From positions 62,001 through 126,000 of the IMG/VR virus record IMGVR_UViG_3300029983_000007: a DNA stretch of 64,000 bases, one strand, 5' to 3'. The notes below the pieces were generated by a model. That model was not told the DNA's origin and searched no databases. It was given only the letters and a program-made list of their open reading frames with translations. Made by a program: the position numbers and the translations under genes. Source of the stretch: a virus. Every line of letters begins with the position of its first letter. Positions within the stretch are counted from its first letter, which is position 1. Shown in pieces: positions 15,732-23,655 of this stretch.

Positions 15732-16064
15732 TTAGATTAAACTTATTTTATATCCTAATTTTTTTAGACATCTATAAAAATTGTCAATATCTAAAACTCC
15801 ACTATTTTTTAGTAAAATATTAATATTATCTGTTTCCTTTTTTTCTTCAATTTCAAAATCTAATTGTCCTTTTACAAATCTCTCGACATCTGAATCATTA
15901 GGATAAGAATCTACAATTTCTTGTAAATCTTCAGTAGATAAATCATACCTATTCATCATCTCACCTATTTCTGATAAATAATCTGACATTGTGTAACTAC
16001 AATAATCATCATCATTTACGAATTTTTTCATTTCAATGTAGAATTTCTCTAATTTTGTTTTCAT
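15732..16064 (-). CDS. hypothetical protein, 110 aa
   Basis: An acidic helical protein starting MKTKLEKFYIEMKKFVNDDDY. The C-terminal part (GVLDIDNFYRCLKKLGYKI) looks like a small helical hairpin. It lies 1 base from the upstream gene. Function unknown. Confidence 0.75.
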   Translation of the reverse strand: MKTKLEKFYIEMKKFVNDDDYCSYTMSDYLSEIGEMMNRYDLSTEDLQEIVDSYPNDSDVERFVKGQLDFEIEEKKETDNINILLKNSGVLDIDNFYRCLKKLGYKISLI

Positions 16065-16065
16065 G

Positions 16066-16560
16066 TTACATTATTTTTTTAGTTAATTTATTGAATATTG
16101 GAGCACAGTGTTTTAATTTGCACCACTGGACAGATTTTAATGTTTTTGTGTCATATAAGCTTCCTGTCATTTCTCCATTATATGAAATATCATGATAATA
16201 AACTTTACCCCAATGATACACAAGAACCATATTTCTTTTGTTCTCTGAATTGTGATATGGTACTTCTTTACCAAGAATATAATTATCTGATAATTTATAA
16301 TCCTTATATTCAAAGTTATCTAAGCTTTGATATTCTGTACCATCAAACACCCAAGAATCTTTAATACTATTGAAGTAAATATTCATTAATCTACTGAACT
16401 CTTGAGATTTAATTATAGTAGAGTTAAGAAGAAGAAATTCATTGAATGATATTCTTTTATCTACTAACTTTATATCATTCCTTATAGAAAATGTGTCTGT
16501 ATTTTCATTGTATTGCACTAATTTACCACAATCAGTTTTATAATACACTTTCTTATTCAT
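16066..16560 (-). CDS. hypothetical protein, 164 aa
   Basis: A beta-rich soluble protein starting MNKKVYYKTDCGKLVQYNE, with aromatic strands (MVLVYHWGKVYYHDISYNGEM). No recognised motif. Operon member, 3 bases after the upstream gene. Confidence 0.77.
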   Translation of the reverse strand: MNKKVYYKTDCGKLVQYNENTDTFSIRNDIKLVDKRISFNEFLLLNSTIIKSQEFSRLMNIYFNSIKDSWVFDGTEYQSLDNFEYKDYKLSDNYILGKEVPYHNSENKRNMVLVYHWGKVYYHDISYNGEMTGSLYDTKTLKSVQWCKLKHCAPIFNKLTKKIM

Positions 16561-16563
16561 GAT

Positions 16564-16896
16564 TTATTTTTTAAGAGTAAGTAAATAATATTCATCTTTA
16601 TTTATCATAGATTTATATGATAATTCAGATTTACATTGATAATTACCAGACGGTAACATCATCAATATATCTTGTTCTTCAATAGGTAAATCAAGTTGTC
16701 CATAATCGCCATCTAAGAAACATGGAATATCAAATTCTGCTAATTCCTCAGCATCATCGTGTATATAAGCTCCTTTTCCTATTGGAAGATTAATAAGTTT
16801 ACCTAAATTAATATTCTCAGTGGATATTAATAATTCACTTTGTTCAGAAGAAAACATTCCATGCGGATTTGTTGTAGTAAATCTTAATTGCTTCAT
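16564..16896 (-). CDS. hypothetical protein, 110 aa
   Basis: An acidic protein starting MKQLRFTTTNPHGMFSSEQSE, with a Gly/Asp-rich middle (CFLDGDYGQLDLPIEEQD). No recognised domain. Confidence 0.75.
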   Translation of the reverse strand: MKQLRFTTTNPHGMFSSEQSELLISTENINLGKLINLPIGKGAYIHDDAEELAEFDIPCFLDGDYGQLDLPIEEQDILMMLPSGNYQCKSELSYKSMINKDEYYLLTLKK

Positions 16897-16904
16897 AATT
16901 ATTT

Positions 16905-16982
16905 TTAAAATATAAAAAATCTTATAACATTACATAAAGATATCAAAAGACATATTAGTATAAATTTCATTTCTTTTTTCAT
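16905..16982 (-). CDS. possible 25-aa hydrophobic peptide
   Basis: Frame MKKEMKFILICLLISLCNV plus six residues, resembling a bare signal peptide or single membrane segment. Its upstream 33 bases nearly duplicate the junction in front of the gene at 17015-17554. It may therefore be a truncated relic of a duplicated secreted-protein gene. Confidence 0.3.
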   Translation of the reverse strand: MKKEMKFILICLLISLCNVIRFFIF

Positions 16983-17014
16983 ATGATTTTTTATTAGTAT
17001 ACATTTTTCACATA

Positions 17015-17554
17015 TTATTTAATATCTACAAATTGATGTAAGTTTAAACCAACACTGATTCCTTGTTCTCTTATTCCACACGTATATTTAATGTCAATTT
17101 TTTTGAATGATGAACAGATTATAATGCCTGTATTATAATATGAACTAGAACTACCCAATTTAATATGTCCATATTCCATATCACTATATAATTGTGATTT
17201 AGAAACAAGCCCCACAAATGGTATGACATATAACCATTTGTTTGTTGTAATACAATATCCAACTTTGAAACTTTCAAGTAATTCTTTATCTGTTAAATAT
17301 CCTTCACCATATACATTTTCTGGACTCGAACCATAATTACTACCATATGAAAAATAACAATTAAGAAAAGTAATACCAAATGATAATACGATAGGAGAAG
17401 AATAATTTGTGTTTAAATATGACACTCCTAAATCAAACGTGTTAATACCAAATGGATATTTACCAGTGTATGGTTTTTTAAAACTCCAATCTGATTTAGA
17501 TTGTGAAAACACACTCACAGAAACAATCAACATTAACAATGATATTTTTTTCAT
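17015..17554 (-). CDS. secreted, possibly outer-membrane beta-barrel protein, 179 aa
   Basis: It begins with a signal peptide (MKKISLLMLIVSVSVFSQS, cleavage after about residue 18). The mature part has many alternating-hydrophobic strands, rich in Tyr, Gly and Ser (FGINTFDLGVSYLNT, GIREQGISVGLNLHQF), a pattern seen in small outer-membrane barrels. A virus-encoded envelope protein could alter the host surface, for example to block superinfection. That is inference from the fold pattern only. Confidence 0.72.
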   Translation of the reverse strand: MKKISLLMLIVSVSVFSQSKSDWSFKKPYTGKYPFGINTFDLGVSYLNTNYSSPIVLSFGITFLNCYFSYGSNYGSSPENVYGEGYLTDKELLESFKVGYCITTNKWLYVIPFVGLVSKSQLYSDMEYGHIKLGSSSSYYNTGIIICSSFKKIDIKYTCGIREQGISVGLNLHQFVDIK

Positions 17555-17565
17555 ATAATTTTTTA

Positions 17566-17982
17566 TTAGTATACATTTACTTCAGAAAATTTGCAAATAT
17601 TTAGTATTTCTATATCTTTTGATACATCATTACCTATACTTCTATTATATGGTATATCAACAGTGAAAAAATAATCTTTCCTGATGTTCCACATTTTTGA
17701 TTCTCTGTTACCCCAGAATATCACAAAATATGAGCTATCTGATTTCAATTTAATTGTCATGTCAGTATAATAGCTATCTTTGAAGTACATTTTAAATGTT
17801 GTGTCATTAAAACTAGCATACTCACTTAATGACAGATAATCTTTATTCTCGATGATACAATCTTTAAAATTGTCTTTTCTGAAATCTGATTTTTCTGATA
17901 TTTTAATAGCAAATTGATATATTAATGCTGAATATAAACTGAATATCAGTATAAACCATAATGCAACTAATGTTTTTTTCAT
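17566..17982 (-). CDS. membrane-anchored protein, 138 aa, paralogue of 18487-18807
   Basis: One N-terminal membrane helix (LVALWFILIFSLYSALIYQFAI), then a domain with YYTDMTIKL, FWGNRESKMWN and KDYFFTVDI. The same blocks occur in the protein at 18487-18807 (YYTMLTIKL, YWGNRKSWLWY, EDFFFCANI), which lacks the membrane anchor. The two are an anchored/soluble paralogue pair. Function unknown. Confidence 0.78.
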   Translation of the reverse strand: MKKTLVALWFILIFSLYSALIYQFAIKISEKSDFRKDNFKDCIIENKDYLSLSEYASFNDTTFKMYFKDSYYTDMTIKLKSDSSYFVIFWGNRESKMWNIRKDYFFTVDIPYNRSIGNDVSKDIEILNICKFSEVNVY

Positions 17983-17990
17983 ACTTTTTA

Positions 17991-18506
17991 TTATTCTTCT
18001 ATAAAATTACCAATTAAATTATCACTAAATAGACTATCTGATTTGATAAAAATAGTATAACCATTTTCATATTTTTCTATGAAATTTTCATAATTATCAT
18101 CAATTGTTCCTTTGAGTTCTTTAAGTTCAAGACAATCAAAAACTTTAAATGCATTATAATCATACTCTTTTGATTTTTTACTCAGCCAGTCCTTTCTTTC
18201 TTCTTTTGTTTTAAAAGACTCAACGCCATGCCTATGTTCATATGCAATAAAATCATGCTCTACTATTACCACATTTCCGTCGTCAATTATAATGTATGAT
18301 TTCTCAGATAATTTAGATTTTGTTATACTTTTATCATATTCATATAACAATGAATCAACATCACCCTTATTTTCAACAAAACTGGATAACCAATAGTCAT
18401 TGAATTTATTTTTATCATTAGATTTTTTAAATTCTTCAATGAGTTCTTGCCTAATGGACAAATATCTTGAAATTAAATCATTATCTTTATTTACTATTGG
18501 TTTCAT
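17991..18506 (-). CDS. hypothetical protein, 171 aa
   Basis: A highly charged soluble protein starting MKPIVNKDNDLISRYLSI. It lies between the two paralogues and overlaps the upstream one by about 20 bases. It contains VVIVEHDFIAYEHRHG in the middle. No recognised domain. Confidence 0.77.
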   Translation of the reverse strand: MKPIVNKDNDLISRYLSIRQELIEEFKKSNDKNKFNDYWLSSFVENKGDVDSLLYEYDKSITKSKLSEKSYIIIDDGNVVIVEHDFIAYEHRHGVESFKTKEERKDWLSKKSKEYDYNAFKVFDCLELKELKGTIDDNYENFIEKYENGYTIFIKSDSLFSDNLIGNFIEE

Positions 18507-18807
18507 AATAATGAGTTTTTGATTTAAGAATGTTCAAAATATGAGTATCAATATCTGTGTGTTTGGTTTTACTGACAATGTTAGCACAAAAAAAGAAATC
18601 TTCTTTAAAATACCATAACCATGATTTTCTATTACCCCAGTAACACACACAATAAAATCTATCATCATTCCCACATTCAGATAGTTTAATAGTTAACATG
18701 GTATAATAACTATTTTTTATAGGCATAAAAAAATGATGATTAATACTATCATATTCAAACTTATCAAAGTTTTTTAGTATGAAATCTTTACATTTTGATT
18801 TTCTCAT
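18487..18807 (-). CDS. soluble paralogue of 17566-17982, 106 aa
   Basis: Shares the YYT..TIKL, YWGNR.S..W and DFFF blocks with the membrane-anchored protein at 17566-17982 but starts directly with a basic helix (MRKSKCKDFILKNFDKF). It overlaps the next upstream gene by 4 bases. Function unknown. Confidence 0.76.
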   Translation of the reverse strand: MRKSKCKDFILKNFDKFEYDSINHHFFMPIKNSYYTMLTIKLSECGNDDRFYCVCYWGNRKSWLWYFKEDFFFCANIVSKTKHTDIDTHILNILKSKTHYYETNSK

Positions 18808-19178
18808 GATTCAATTTTTAAATCACCAAAAATATCTTTATTGTCATTCACCATCTCTTGTAGCTGTTTTGATCTTGGTGCCATTTTAAATACATTTAAA
18901 TAAAGTTGAGCAACATCATTTAAATCTATTATGATCAAGTGAGTATATAACAAGTCGATTGTCATTTCTTCTATGTTCCAACCTTCTTTTTCCCTAATAC
19001 CATCAGATAATTCTTCAATTAATGCAAAATCTCCACAGATTAACTTAATTAATCTTGAAACTTCAGAATTATACTTTTTTTCTTTGTGACATATTGTAAT
19101 TACTTTATCAGATTTTTTTCTAATTTTTTTCAATATTTCCTCAAAATTACCAAGTGGCTTTATATCTTCTATTTTCAT
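18804..19178 (-). CDS. hypothetical protein, 124 aa
   Basis: A helical, mixed-charge protein starting MKIEDIKPLGNFEEILKKI. It overlaps both neighbours by 4 bases, indicating tight translational coupling. No recognised motif. Confidence 0.76.
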   Translation of the reverse strand: MKIEDIKPLGNFEEILKKIRKKSDKVITICHKEKKYNSEVSRLIKLICGDFALIEELSDGIREKEGWNIEEMTIDLLYTHLIIIDLNDVAQLYLNVFKMAPRSKQLQEMVNDNKDIFGDLKIES

Positions 19179-19411
19179 ATCTTAGATTCTTCTTTTGTCT
19201 TTTTTAATTCTATTTCTTTGAATTTCTTCTTTGTTTCTTCAATGTTTTTATTCATTTTTCTGATAATTGAACGAATTTCATCTTCTCTTTGTTCAGCTAA
19301 ACTATCTTCACTCCATTGTTCGTACCTAAAATGATATTTTGGATGATAAATTTTAGCAATACTATTCAATGCTTCACTTTTATACTGTCGTATGATTTCA
19401 TTTTTTGTCAT
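19175..19411 (-). CDS. hypothetical protein, 78 aa, paralogue of 19450-19656
   Basis: Shares with the adjacent gene the start MT+xxIxxQ followed by EALNSIAKIYHPKYHF and the later EQREDEIRSIIRKM block. The C-terminus is a Lys/Glu helix. A tandem duplication. Function unknown. Confidence 0.75.
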   Translation of the reverse strand: MTKNEIIRQYKSEALNSIAKIYHPKYHFRYEQWSEDSLAEQREDEIRSIIRKMNKNIEETKKKFKEIELKKTKEESKI

Positions 19412-19449
19412 TGCCTTATAATTTAGATTGTTTTATATTTTCTCTTTGT

Positions 19450-19656
19450 TTACTCAATGTCTTTATGCATCTGTTCAATGATAGAACTTATTTTATGCTC
19501 CCTTTGTTCAGAACAACTTACATCATCACCAAAGTCATAGTAATCTCCTATATCATCCCTGTCATAGTAGTCAAACTTATATTTTGGATTATAAATTTTC
19601 GCAATATTATTCAATGCCTCATTTCTAATTTGTTGTAATATTTGATCTCTTGTCAT
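19450..19656 (-). CDS. hypothetical protein, 68 aa, paralogue of 19175-19411
   Basis: Starts MTRDQILQQIRNEALNNIAK and carries NPKYKF and EQREHKISSIIEQMHKDI, the same layout as the downstream copy, with an extra Asp/Tyr-rich insert (RDDIGDYYDFGDD). Function unknown. Confidence 0.75.
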   Translation of the reverse strand: MTRDQILQQIRNEALNNIAKIYNPKYKFDYYDRDDIGDYYDFGDDVSCSEQREHKISSIIEQMHKDIE

Positions 19657-19676
19657 TGAATTATATTTTAGAATGT

Positions 19677-19856
19677 TTATTCATTAAGTCCAGATAGTTC
19701 AATAACAATATCTTCTTTTAATTTACCAGTACAAATTGCAAGAACCTCACTAATTTCAAAAATTGAAATTTGGTTTTCAACGTCTGCTTGATTTTTGTTT
19801 GATCTAACAAATGCTCTTGCATTATTAATCATCATTTGATAATAAGGATTTTCCAT
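19677..19856 (-). CDS. hypothetical protein, 59 aa
   Basis: A complete frame from the ATG at 19856: starts MENPYYQMMINNARAFVRS, contains ISIFEISEVLAICTGK and ends ELSGLNE. It fits between its neighbours with 1 and about 20 bases of spacing, so it is very probably a real gene despite its size. No function recognised. Confidence 0.7.
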   Translation of the reverse strand: MENPYYQMMINNARAFVRSNKNQADVENQISIFEISEVLAICTGKLKEDIVIELSGLNE

Positions 19857-19857
19857 T

Positions 19858-20064
19858 TTATTTAGTTTTTATTGATAATTCATTAACTATAGTATTCATG
19901 TCCTCAACTATTGGAACAATCTTGGCTCTTACTTCTTCTGATAGAATATAGTCCTTTACAAATAACAATTGGCACGAAATAGAGTCAAACTCATTCTTCA
20001 ATTTGTTTAGTTCCTCAGATATTTTTCTGTACTTTTCTTTTTGATCTGGATTAAGCTGTTTCAT
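19858..20064 (-). CDS. hypothetical coiled-coil protein, 68 aa
   Basis: I start it at the ATG at 20064 (MKQLNPDQKEKYRKISEELN). The longer frame to 20100 would begin inside the promoter -7 box at 20090-20097. It is a heptad-like Leu/Glu/Lys helix throughout. Function unknown. Confidence 0.72.
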   Translation of the reverse strand: MKQLNPDQKEKYRKISEELNKLKNEFDSISCQLLFVKDYILSEEVRAKIVPIVEDMNTIVNELSIKTK

Positions 20065-20089
20065 TTTATTTAGTTTTATAATTATGATA

Positions 20090-20118
20090 CAAAGATACAA
20101 CTATTTTTTATGATTCAA
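20090..20118 (-). promoter_or_regulatory. Bacteroidota-type promoter
   Basis: Leftward TTG (20116-20118), 18 bases, TATCTTTG (20090-20097), 25 bases before the ATG at 20064. It fixes the start choice of the downstream gene. Confidence 0.65.
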
Positions 20119-20410
20119 GTAAAATATTATTATTTTTTGTGATTTTTTGTGATTCTTCTATTTGTTTTAATTTTACTTTCCTTTCTTCTTTCTCAGAATA
20201 AAAAAATCTATTAAAATTAGGAAGTTCTTCATAATCTTTTTCTAATGAGAAACAATAATAAGTATATCGATTATTTTCATTAATATTACGCATCTCAACA
20301 AAATATCTAAATAACTCATTCATAACATAATAATTACCTCTAACGAAATCATATATTGATTCTTTACAACAATATTTCCTTTTTGTGTTTTTAATTCTAC
20401 TATCCAACAT
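20108..20410 (-). CDS. hypothetical protein, 100 aa, paralogue of 20400-20648
   Basis: Shares KYCCKESIYDF..G.YY, a Tyr-rich core and FFYSEKEERKVKLKQI with the upstream gene (CKKSIYRFEKGHSYY, YFYSEKEERMLKLESL). It overlaps that gene by 11 bases. The EERxxKLxxI block is a variant of the window-wide C-terminal tail. Function unknown. Confidence 0.76.
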   Translation of the reverse strand: MLDSRIKNTKRKYCCKESIYDFVRGNYYVMNELFRYFVEMRNINENNRYTYYCFSLEKDYEELPNFNRFFYSEKEERKVKLKQIEESQKITKNNNILLES

Positions 20411-20648
20411 TATTGAGGCTTTCTAATTTTAACATTCTTTCTTCTTTTTCACTGTAAAAATAATCATAAAAATAAAAATAGTAAGTTGTATATTTAAATA
20501 TACAGAAAATTTCATCAAACTCTATTCCATCCACTATCAAACGTAATATAACATCACTGTTGCTACACCAAGTTGTGTAATAACTATGCCCTTTTTCAAA
20601 TCTATATATTGACTTCTTACAAAGATACTTTGTACCTATTTTCAACAT
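20400..20648 (-). CDS. hypothetical protein, 82 aa, paralogue of 20108-20410
   Basis: Starts MLKIGTKYLCKKSIYRFEKG and ends EERMLKLESLNNVG, with a Tyr/Phe-rich middle. First gene after a clear promoter (20664-20693). Function unknown. Confidence 0.76.
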   Translation of the reverse strand: MLKIGTKYLCKKSIYRFEKGHSYYTTWCSNSDVILRLIVDGIEFDEIFCIFKYTTYYFYFYDYFYSEKEERMLKLESLNNVG

Positions 20649-20663
20649 TGTTTATATTTTTTA

Positions 20664-20693
20664 CAAAGATAATAAAAATATTTTATATGACAA
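20664..20693 (-). promoter_or_regulatory. Bacteroidota-type promoter
   Basis: Leftward TTG (20691-20693), 19 bases, TATCTTTG (20664-20671), 15 bases before the ATG at 20648. Confidence 0.65.
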
Positions 20694-20726
20694 TTTTTTT
20701 ATATAAGAGAAATAAAAAAATTAAAT

Positions 20727-20816
20727 ATGAAATATGCAAAAATATTTGAATTGTATCATGAGTATGATATAAATTATGTGGGTACTCGTGGTGGCTCTCC
20801 TAATAATAAAAAATAA
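20727..20816 (+). CDS. possible 29-aa peptide gene
   Basis: A rightward frame, MKYAKIFELYHEYDINYVG then TRGGSPNNKK, that ends at the foot of a perfect terminator hairpin. No promoter box or homologue recognised. It may be a small real gene or chance. Confidence 0.3.
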   Translation: MKYAKIFELYHEYDINYVGTRGGSPNNKK

Positions 20817-20848
20817 AAAAAAGTCAGAATAATTATTCTGACTTTTTT
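20815..20848. terminator. bidirectional terminator, copy 2 of an identical pair
   Basis: The same palindrome as at 15173-15206 (arms AGTCAGAATAA) with A-run and T-run flanks. It terminates the leftward dnaK transcript. Confidence 0.85.
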
Positions 20849-20867
20849 ATGTTAATTATGTTAAATA

Positions 20868-22742
20868 TTATTTTATTTCCTCAAAATCCACGTCTGTTAC
20901 ATTTTCAGAATCATCTTTTTTGTCAGATGAATTGCTTTCATTCGTTGACTGATTTTTTGATTCTTCATAAAGTTTACCACTAATGTTTTGCCAAACATCA
21001 TTAAGTTCTTTGGTGTATTTATCAATATTATCAACATTTTGAGTTTTGTGAGCTTCTTTAAGATTATCAAGTTTAGAATTCAATTCAGTTTTGTTTTCTT
21101 CATTCAATTTATCACCAAATTCTTCAATTTGTTTTTCAGTTTGAAAAATCATTGAGTCAGCTTGATTCAACTTATCAACTTTTTCTTTTTCTTTCTTATC
21201 AGCATCAGAATTTTGTTCAGCTTCCATTTTCATTCTTTCAATCTCTTCTTTTGTTAGAGATGAATTACCTTCAATCCTAATGTCATTCTTTTTTCCTGTT
21301 GCTTTATCAACTGCAGTAACTGTCAAAATATTATTTGCATCAATTGAAAACGAAATTTCTATTTGCGGTACTCCTCGTCTGGCTGGCATAATTCCATCTA
21401 AATTAAAAGTTCCCAACATTTTATTATCCTTAAACATACTTCTATTTCCAGTTGAAACATTAATCTGAACACCAGGCTGATTGTCAGTGGCTGTACTGAA
21501 TATTTGTGTCTTAGTTGTAGGAATTGTTGTATTAGCCTCTACCATGACACTGGCTACACCGCCCATACTCTCCAGTGAGAAGTTTAAAGCTGTAACATCG
21601 AGTAATAAGATGTCAGTTGTATCACCAGCAAGAACAGATGCTTGTATAGCTGCACCTGATGCAATTGCAGTATCAGGATTAAGTGACTTATTCGCTTTCT
21701 TACCAAAATATTTTTCAATACTTTCTGACAAATATGGAATTCTAGTGCTACCTCCAACAAGTACAATTTCGTCAATATCTGAAACTTTCTTACCACTTTT
21801 ATTCATTGATGATTGAATCAATGATATTGTTTTATCAACATAGAATTGAATCAATTGTTCAAATTTAGATCTTGTTAATTTTTGAACCAAATGTTTAGGT
21901 TGTCCATCTACAGCAGTGATGTATGGTAAATTTATTTCTGTTTGTGTAGTATTAGACAATTCTATTTTTGCTTTTTCTGATGCTTCTGTAACACGTTGTA
22001 GAGCCATTGGATCTTTACGAATATCAACGCCTGTTTCTTTTAAAAATTCATCAGATATAAAATTCACAAGTGCGTCATCAATTAAATTACCACCTAAATC
22101 TAAATCACCATCAGTTCCAATAACTTCAAATAATCCGTCCTCTATATCTAAAACTGAAAAATCACTTGTACACCCACCACTATCAACTATCATATAAAGT
22201 TTACCAGTTTTATCTTTAATATTTAATGATGCTGCTGTTGGTTCAGATATAATTCTATCAACAGTAAATCCTGCTATTTCACCTGCAACTTTTGTACTGC
22301 TTCTTTCATCTGAATTGAAATATGCTGGAGTTGTTATGACCGCATTGGTTACATTTGTTCCAAGGTAATCTTCTGCTGTTTTTTTCATTTTTTGAAGGAT
22401 CATTGCAGAAATTTCTTCTGGTGAATATATTCTTTCACCAATTTTTACACCAGCCTTACCATTATTATCAACTATATCATAAGGACGTTTAAGATGTTTA
22501 ACTTCCTCATAAGTTCTACCAATAAGTCTTTTGATATTAAAAATTGTGTTTTTTGGATTTAATGCTGCTTGTCTTTTTGCAGATTCACCAACTTTAATTT
22601 CTCCTGTTTTTTCATCAAATGATACAATTGAAGGAGTTGATAGCGATCCTTCTGAATTAGGTATGACAATTGTTTGTCCACCTTCTACTATAGATACGGC
22701 TGAATTGTATGAACCTAAATCTATTCCAATAATTTTTCCCAT
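20868..22742 (-). CDS. dnaK: DnaK (Hsp70) chaperone
   Basis: A full-length 624-residue Hsp70. The ATPase domain starts GKIIGIDLGSYNSAVSIVEG (cellular forms have GIDLGTTNS) and carries YFNSDERSSTK, ISEPTAASLN and VGGSTRIPYL. The linker region reads DILLLDVT. The substrate-binding domain has NTTIPT, GERSMF-like GNRSMF and RRGVPQIEISFSID. The lid is helical, with an acidic C-terminus (DVDFEEI). It would fold or disassemble proteins using ATP. No dnaJ or grpE lies in the window. It is very unusual in a virus and may aid capsid assembly or replicate host-takeover functions. Confidence 0.96.
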   Translation of the reverse strand: MGKIIGIDLGSYNSAVSIVEGGQTIVIPNSEGSLSTPSIVSFDEKTGEIKVGESAKRQAALNPKNTIFNIKRLIGRTYEEVKHLKRPYDIVDNNGKAGVKIGERIYSPEEISAMILQKMKKTAEDYLGTNVTNAVITTPAYFNSDERSSTKVAGEIAGFTVDRIISEPTAASLNIKDKTGKLYMIVDSGGCTSDFSVLDIEDGLFEVIGTDGDLDLGGNLIDDALVNFISDEFLKETGVDIRKDPMALQRVTEASEKAKIELSNTTQTEINLPYITAVDGQPKHLVQKLTRSKFEQLIQFYVDKTISLIQSSMNKSGKKVSDIDEIVLVGGSTRIPYLSESIEKYFGKKANKSLNPDTAIASGAAIQASVLAGDTTDILLLDVTALNFSLESMGGVASVMVEANTTIPTTKTQIFSTATDNQPGVQINVSTGNRSMFKDNKMLGTFNLDGIMPARRGVPQIEISFSIDANNILTVTAVDKATGKKNDIRIEGNSSLTKEEIERMKMEAEQNSDADKKEKEKVDKLNQADSMIFQTEKQIEEFGDKLNEENKTELNSKLDNLKEAHKTQNVDNIDKYTKELNDVWQNISGKLYEESKNQSTNESNSSDKKDDSENVTDVDFEEIK

Positions 22743-22760
22743 AATTTTTTAATTTATTTT

Positions 22761-22994
22761 TTATTTTTTATTAATTTTTATTAATTGTAATTTTCTATAT
22801 TCTTTTAGTGATATGAATCTGTTAGCATCAAATCTACCTTTTATATTAGTTAATCCTACACTATTAACATTATAACTATAACAATACTCATCTATGACAT
22901 ACGTAGAATATTTTTTTAAATTCTTATATGGTTCAAAAGTAGTAGCATCATCACCATCATCAATACAAACAACTATATCTCCTATTTTAAACAT
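22761..22994 (-). CDS. small 'KxGDxVxCID' protein, 77 aa
   Basis: Starts MFKIGDIVVCIDDGDDATTF and ends RFISLKEYRKLQLIKINKK. It belongs to a paralogous family (26210, 26451, 26777, 27005, 30153) with a KOW/SH3-like 'GD.V' turn, a central Tyr-V strand and the basic C-terminal tail. Function unknown. Confidence 0.78.
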   Translation of the reverse strand: MFKIGDIVVCIDDGDDATTFEPYKNLKKYSTYVIDEYCYSYNVNSVGLTNIKGRFDANRFISLKEYRKLQLIKINKK

Positions 22995-23037
22995 ATAATA
23001 TTTAATTACTTATTATTAATCAATAGTCATGCCAAAA

Positions 23038-23090
23038 CAATGATAGTGTCATTGAGTCATAATATATGACAAATTGACACTATCTTTATT
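23038..23090. terminator. long hairpin with T-rich right flank
   Basis: GATAGTGTCA...TGACACTATC with an inner GTCATA/TATGAC stem, downstream of the leftward gene at 23094. The T-run is only on the plus-strand side, so a leftward terminator role is less certain than for the others. Confidence 0.5.
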
Positions 23091-23093
23091 TTT

Positions 23094-23372
23094 TTAACTG
23101 TCAAACACGATCATCATTTTATTTATCCAAGGATGTGCTTCAAAAAAAGCTAATATCCAATAATATGCTTCTGGATCATAATCATCTTTATTTTCTTCAA
23201 TTAATTCTGATTTTCTCCAATGAGATTTACCTTCGACTGATGATATATGATGTTCTCTTATATAATCACAACATTTGTTCCATTCCATATTAGAATTTAT
23301 TGTTATAAATTCTATAATATCACATTCATCCACATAATGTATCTGTTGAGTTTCGTCTAATACTTGTTTCAT
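23094..23372 (-). CDS. hypothetical protein, 92 aa
   Basis: An acidic protein starting MKQVLDETQQIHYVDECDI, with several Trp (MEWNKCCDYI, SHWRKSEL, AYYWILAFFEAHPW). No recognised domain. Confidence 0.75.
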   Translation of the reverse strand: MKQVLDETQQIHYVDECDIIEFITINSNMEWNKCCDYIREHHISSVEGKSHWRKSELIEENKDDYDPEAYYWILAFFEAHPWINKMMIVFDS

Positions 23373-23381
23373 ATTTTATAT

Positions 23382-23564
23382 TTAATAATACCAACAATTT
23401 AAACAAGCTTCAACATTATCATCAATTTGAACTAATGATTCTAAATCTTGACTTCCATGTGGAAAATCCTCATTGCTTGAAATCTTTTCTCTCAAATCAT
23501 CAATATGTTTTAATAGATTTTCTCTAAGAGTTACTTCATATTTTTTTCTATCTTCTTCTGTCAT
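23382..23564 (-). CDS. hypothetical protein, 60 aa
   Basis: A short charged protein starting MTEEDRKKYEVTLRENLLKH and ending NVEACLNCWYY. A promoter lies 14 bases upstream. Function unknown. Confidence 0.68.
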   Translation of the reverse strand: MTEEDRKKYEVTLRENLLKHIDDLREKISSNEDFPHGSQDLESLVQIDDNVEACLNCWYY

Positions 23565-23578
23565 TTTTATATTTTGTG

Positions 23579-23609
23579 CAAAGATAATAAAAATATTTGT
23601 ATCTTACAA
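23579..23609 (-). promoter_or_regulatory. Bacteroidota-type promoter
   Basis: Leftward TTG (23607-23609), 20 bases, TATCTTTG (23579-23586), before the gene at 23382-23564. Confidence 0.62.
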
Positions 23610-23617
23610 ATTTTCGC

Positions 23618-23652
23618 AAAAAAAGGATGAAAATAATTTTTTCATCCTTTTT
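23618..23652. terminator. terminator after rtcB
   Basis: AAAAGGATGAAAA/TTTTTCATCCTTTT inverted repeat ending in a T-run (A-run for the leftward strand), immediately after the rtcB stop at 23656. Confidence 0.75.
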
Positions 23653-23655
23653 TAA

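Noticed and set aside
21280-22752. Several frames overlapping dnaK
   Set aside because: dnaK is unmistakable over its full length, so the others are shadows.
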